Origin: CAJQND01 sp051010095
Lineage (GTDB): Bacteria > Pseudomonadota > Alphaproteobacteria > Rhizobiales > CAJQND01
Length of the DNA: 8,959 nt
Direction of reading: 5' to 3'
Assembly (NCBI GenBank): GCA_051010095.1
Contig: JBPCVX010000313.1
Location: 1-8,959 of the forward strand
Shown here: positions 7,237 through 8,959 of the stretch, in pieces
How the letters are laid out: every line of letters begins with the position of its first letter
Numbering within the stretch: the stretch's first letter is position 1
Notes under the pieces: model-generated
Told to the model about the DNA's origin: nothing
Database searches by the model: none
What the model saw: only the letters and a program-made list of their open reading frames with translations
Translations under genes and position numbers: made by a program

Positions 7237-7683
7237 TTACCTTACTTTTCCGCCATCTTGTTCTGGTCGAGAAATCTCGATCTTGCGGATGACGCGTTCT
7301 GGCGCTCGGCGCAAAAGTTCGATCGAAAGCAACCCGTTTTCCAAATCAGCACCGGTCACTTCCATACCCTCGGCCAGCACAAATGCGCGCTTGAATTGCC
7401 GCGCTGCAATTCCACGATGAAGGAATTCGCCTGAATTGTCATCATGTTGCTTGCCATGGATAATCACTTGATTATCTTCAACGGTGATATCCAGTTCATC
7501 AGCAGAAAAACCGGCAACTGCCAGCACAATGCGCAAATGTTCGCTACCATCTGCTTCGGCAACGCGTTCGATATTGTAAGGGGGATAGCCGTCTCCAGCG
7601 GATTTGGCGGCGCTTTCAAGCATGCGCTCAATTTCATCAAATCCAAGCAGAAACGGGCTTGAAAACACAGATACGCGAGACAT
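7237..7683 (-). CDS. Small heat-shock protein, Hsp20/alpha-crystallin family (IbpA-like)
   Basis: A 148-residue ATP-independent holdase chaperone that binds unfolding proteins in large oligomers. The N-terminal arm (residues 1-33) begins MSRVSVFSSPFLLGFDEIER, a form common in rhizobial IbpA/HspD-type proteins. The alpha-crystallin domain runs from PPYNIERV (34-41) to about residue 126 and includes AVAGFSADELDITVEDNQV. It contains the family's Asn-Gly-x-Leu signature, ENGLLSIELLR (115-125). The C-terminal tail has the I-x-I oligomerisation motif, IEI (135-137). GAGAGG (7695-7690) is its ribosome-binding site, six bases before the ATG. It is cotranscribed with the DUF1150 gene. A likely heat-shock promoter and a hairpin masking the ribosome-binding site lie upstream. 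Confidence 0.95.
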   Translation of the reverse strand: MSRVSVFSSPFLLGFDEIERMLESAAKSAGDGYPPYNIERVAEADGSEHLRIVLAVAGFSADELDITVEDNQVIIHGKQHDDNSGEFLHRGIAARQFKRAFVLAEGMEVTGADLENGLLSIELLRRAPERVIRKIEISRPEQDGGKVR

Positions 7684-7685
7684 TT

Positions 7686-7718
7686 CAGCCCTCTCTAAAG
7701 CAGCTGTTCAAACAACTG
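7686..7718 (-). promoter_or_regulatory. Possible ROSE-like RNA thermometer in the hsp20 leader
   Basis: Just before the hsp20 ATG the leader can fold into a hairpin spanning 7706 down to 7686. The 5' arm CAGCUGCUU pairs with the 3' arm GAGGGCUG, with one G bulged and a UAGA loop, so the GAGAGG ribosome-binding site lies in the loop and stem. ROSE elements of rhizobial small heat-shock genes likewise pair a UYGCU motif, with an unpaired G, to the AGGA of the ribosome-binding site. Here the motif is CUGCU against AGGG, a compensated change of U-A to C-G. A rival seven-pair hairpin (7718-7701, CAGUUGU with ACAGCUG) shares the same CAGCUG bases and excludes the first. Folded by eye; not a confirmed element. 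Confidence 0.45.
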
Positions 7719-7736
7719 AATATGGCCCTTAAAGGC

Positions 7737-7760
7737 ACCACATCATATAGAATATGTGGT
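7737..7760. repeat. Inverted repeat ACCACAT-N10-ATGTGGT in the hsp20/argE divergent region
   Basis: Perfect seven-base arms at 7737-7743 and 7754-7760 are separated by ten AT-rich bases. The repeat overlaps the likely hsp20 -10 box and lies 43 bp before the divergent ATG at 7803. An operator for a dimeric regulator is plausible. The likely hsp20 transcript would start within the spacer, so a role as a hairpin in that RNA is less likely. The spacer also contains TAGAAT (7748-7753, plus strand), a possible -10 box for the downstream gene with no good -35 box. Confidence 0.45.
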
Positions 7761-7781
7761 AAGTCTTGGGGCAAATTCAAG
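7752..7781 (-). promoter_or_regulatory. Probable heat-shock (sigma-32) promoter of hsp20
   Basis: On the minus strand CTTGAA (7781-7776) is followed after 16-17 bases by CCACATAT (7759-7752). This resembles the CTTGAA...CCATAT pattern of alphaproteobacterial RpoH promoters. Transcription would start near 7746, giving hsp20 a leader of about 60 bases. The -10 end overlaps one arm of a palindrome at 7737-7760. Confidence 0.5.
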
Positions 7782-7802
7782 CACCTTCTCGATAAAGAGC
7801 TC

Positions 7803-8959
7803 ATGATCACCAGCACCCACGATATTCTTGATAAACTTATTGCGTTTCCAACGGTTAGCCGCGAGTCAAACTTAGACCTGATAGATTGGGTTCAGGGGTT
7901 TCTGAACCAATATGGCGTGTCCTCAAGCCTGACCCACAATGATGAAGGTACGAAAGCCAATCTGCACGCCGTCATCGGGCCGCAAGAGGTTCCAGGCGTT
8001 ATGTTATCAGGCCACACAGATGTGGTGCCCGTTGATGGCCAGGACTGGTTATTTGACCCCTTCGCACTGTCGCATGCCGATGGGCGGTATTTCGGACGCG
8101 GCACGGCGGATATGAAGGGTTTTATCGCCAGCGCTTTGGCGATGGTGCCGCGTGCCACAAAGGCTAATCTAAAGCGTCCAATTCACTTGGCGCTTTCATA
8201 CGATGAGGAAATTGGCTGCATTGGAGTGCGACGGATGATTGATGTGTTGGAGGATGCGCCGGTGACCCCTGCATTCTGCATTGTTGGAGAGCCGACGGAA
8301 ATGCTTCCTGCTATTGGCCATAAGGGCAAAACCGGCATGGAATGTGTGTGCCGGGGTGTTGAGAGCCATTCCGCATTGGTGACAGACGGGTTGAACGCTA
8401 TTTATCTCGCTACCGAAATGATCTCTGCTATCCGAGAGATACATGAGCGTATTAGGCGCGAAGGCGTGCGCGATATGGATTATCCGGTCCCGTGGACGAC
8501 GCTGCATGTGGGCACTATCTCTGGCGGCACCGCACTTAATATCGTGCCCAATGAATGCCGGTTTAAGTTTGAAATCAGAAACCTCTCCGCCGATGATCCG
8601 ATGGACATTGTTGCCCAATTACGAGCAGAAGCAGAAGCGATTGCCAAACGATATCGTGACAAGTTTCCTGCTGCCGATGTTGCGATTGAAATTTTCAATG
8701 AATATCCTGCACTCGATACAGGTCCGGAAGATGAGATTGTTGCATTTGTGAAATCGCTCACAGGCGCAAATGCTCACACAAAAGTGGCCTTTGGAACCGA
8801 AGGGGGGCTGTTTCAAAAGCGGCTGGGCATGCCAGTTGTGGTGTGCGGACCAGGGTCTATGCAACAAGGCCACAAGCCGGACGAATTCATTGCTGAAAGC
8901 GAGCTGGCAAAGTGCGACCAGTTCCTCGCCAATCTGGTGGAACGGCTGACGCTTGATGA
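7803..8959 (+). CDS. argE: Acetylornithine deacetylase-like M20 metallopeptidase (C-terminal end cut by the window)
   Basis: The frame is open from the ATG at 7803 to the right edge, giving 385 complete codons plus two bases. Family length suggests only a few residues are missing. ArgE removes acetate from N-acetylornithine to give ornithine in arginine synthesis. The di-zinc site residues are present: His71 and Asp73 in SGHTDVVP, and Asp103 in GRGTADMKG. The next are Glu135 and Glu136 in YDEEIGCIG, Glu163 in GEPT, and His357 in GHKPDEF. His189 in ESHS is the conserved histidine of the dimerisation domain. The sequence resembles the ArgE/DapE branch, and GPGSMQQGHKPDEF is close to the ArgE pattern. 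Other M20 amidohydrolases remain possible, especially since many alphaproteobacteria use ArgJ for this step. A GAG only three bases before the ATG is a poor ribosome-binding site. It diverges from hsp20 across 119 bp. Confidence 0.88.
   Translation, partial: MITSTHDILDKLIAFPTVSRESNLDLIDWVQGFLNQYGVSSSLTHNDEGTKANLHAVIGPQEVPGVMLSGHTDVVPVDGQDWLFDPFALSHADGRYFGRGTADMKGFIASALAMVPRATKANLKRPIHLALSYDEEIGCIGVRRMIDVLEDAPVTPAFCIVGEPTEMLPAIGHKGKTGMECVCRGVESHSALVTDGLNAIYLATEMISAIREIHERIRREGVRDMDYPVPWTTLHVGTISGGTALNIVPNECRFKFEIRNLSADDPMDIVAQLRAEAEAIAKRYRDKFPAADVAIEIFNEYPALDTGPEDEIVAFVKSLTGANAHTKVAFGTEGGLFQKRLGMPVVVCGPGSMQQGHKPDEFIAESELAKCDQFLANLVERLTLD

Noticed and set aside
1..8959. Mobile elements, CRISPR arrays, phage or defence genes, toxin-antitoxin pairs.
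   Set aside because: No direct-repeat array, transposase, integrase or tRNA-attached element is visible. Every sizeable gene belongs to a conserved chromosomal family, so I find no undescribed multi-gene system here.

Overview
This window looks like ordinary chromosome from an alphaproteobacterium, most likely of the order Hyphomicrobiales (Rhizobiales). The grounds are gene order and protein character. An NDUFA9-like SDR protein, a short RNase D and the lptC-lptA-lptB-rpoN-hpf-ptsN series are followed by a small Hsp20 gene paired with a DUF1150 gene. Base composition is roughly even in GC. I cannot name a genus from the sequence alone.

Layout. At the left edge is the 5' part of an NDUFA9-like NAD(P)-binding protein on the minus strand (1-812). 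It diverges from a tRNA-Leu(CAG) gene (964-1050) that has a good TTGACA/CTATGT promoter. A short RNase D gene (1118-1729) lies 67 bp past the tRNA. Then comes the lipopolysaccharide-transport block lptC (1871-2530), lptA (2527-3045, overlapping lptC by 4 bp) and lptB (3208-3975). It is followed by rpoN (sigma-54, 4050-5561), the long-form ribosome hibernation factor hpf (5831-6409) and ptsN (EIIA-Ntr, 6488-6952). All of these run on the plus strand. ptsN converges, with only 3 bp between stop codons, on a minus-strand operon of hsp20 (7237-7683) and a DUF1150 gene (6956-7225). An M20 peptidase of the acetylornithine deacetylase (ArgE) type (7803 to the right edge) diverges from hsp20.

How the genes fit together. 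LptC (inner membrane), LptA (periplasm) and LptB (cytoplasmic ATPase) are three parts of the LPS export bridge. RpoN, HPF and PtsN form a long-conserved neighbourhood linking nitrogen-related sigma-factor control, stationary-phase ribosome storage and the nitrogen phosphotransferase system. hsp20 is a heat-shock chaperone gene. Its leader carries a likely heat-shock promoter and a hairpin that can mask its ribosome-binding site in the style of a ROSE RNA thermometer.

No mobile element, CRISPR array, integrase or obvious new system is present. The most interesting items are regulatory: the possible thermometer, promoter and palindrome in the 119-bp hsp20/argE divergent region, and the close coupling of a tRNA gene to an RNase D gene. 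The genes at both edges are cut by the window, though the right-hand one is nearly complete.
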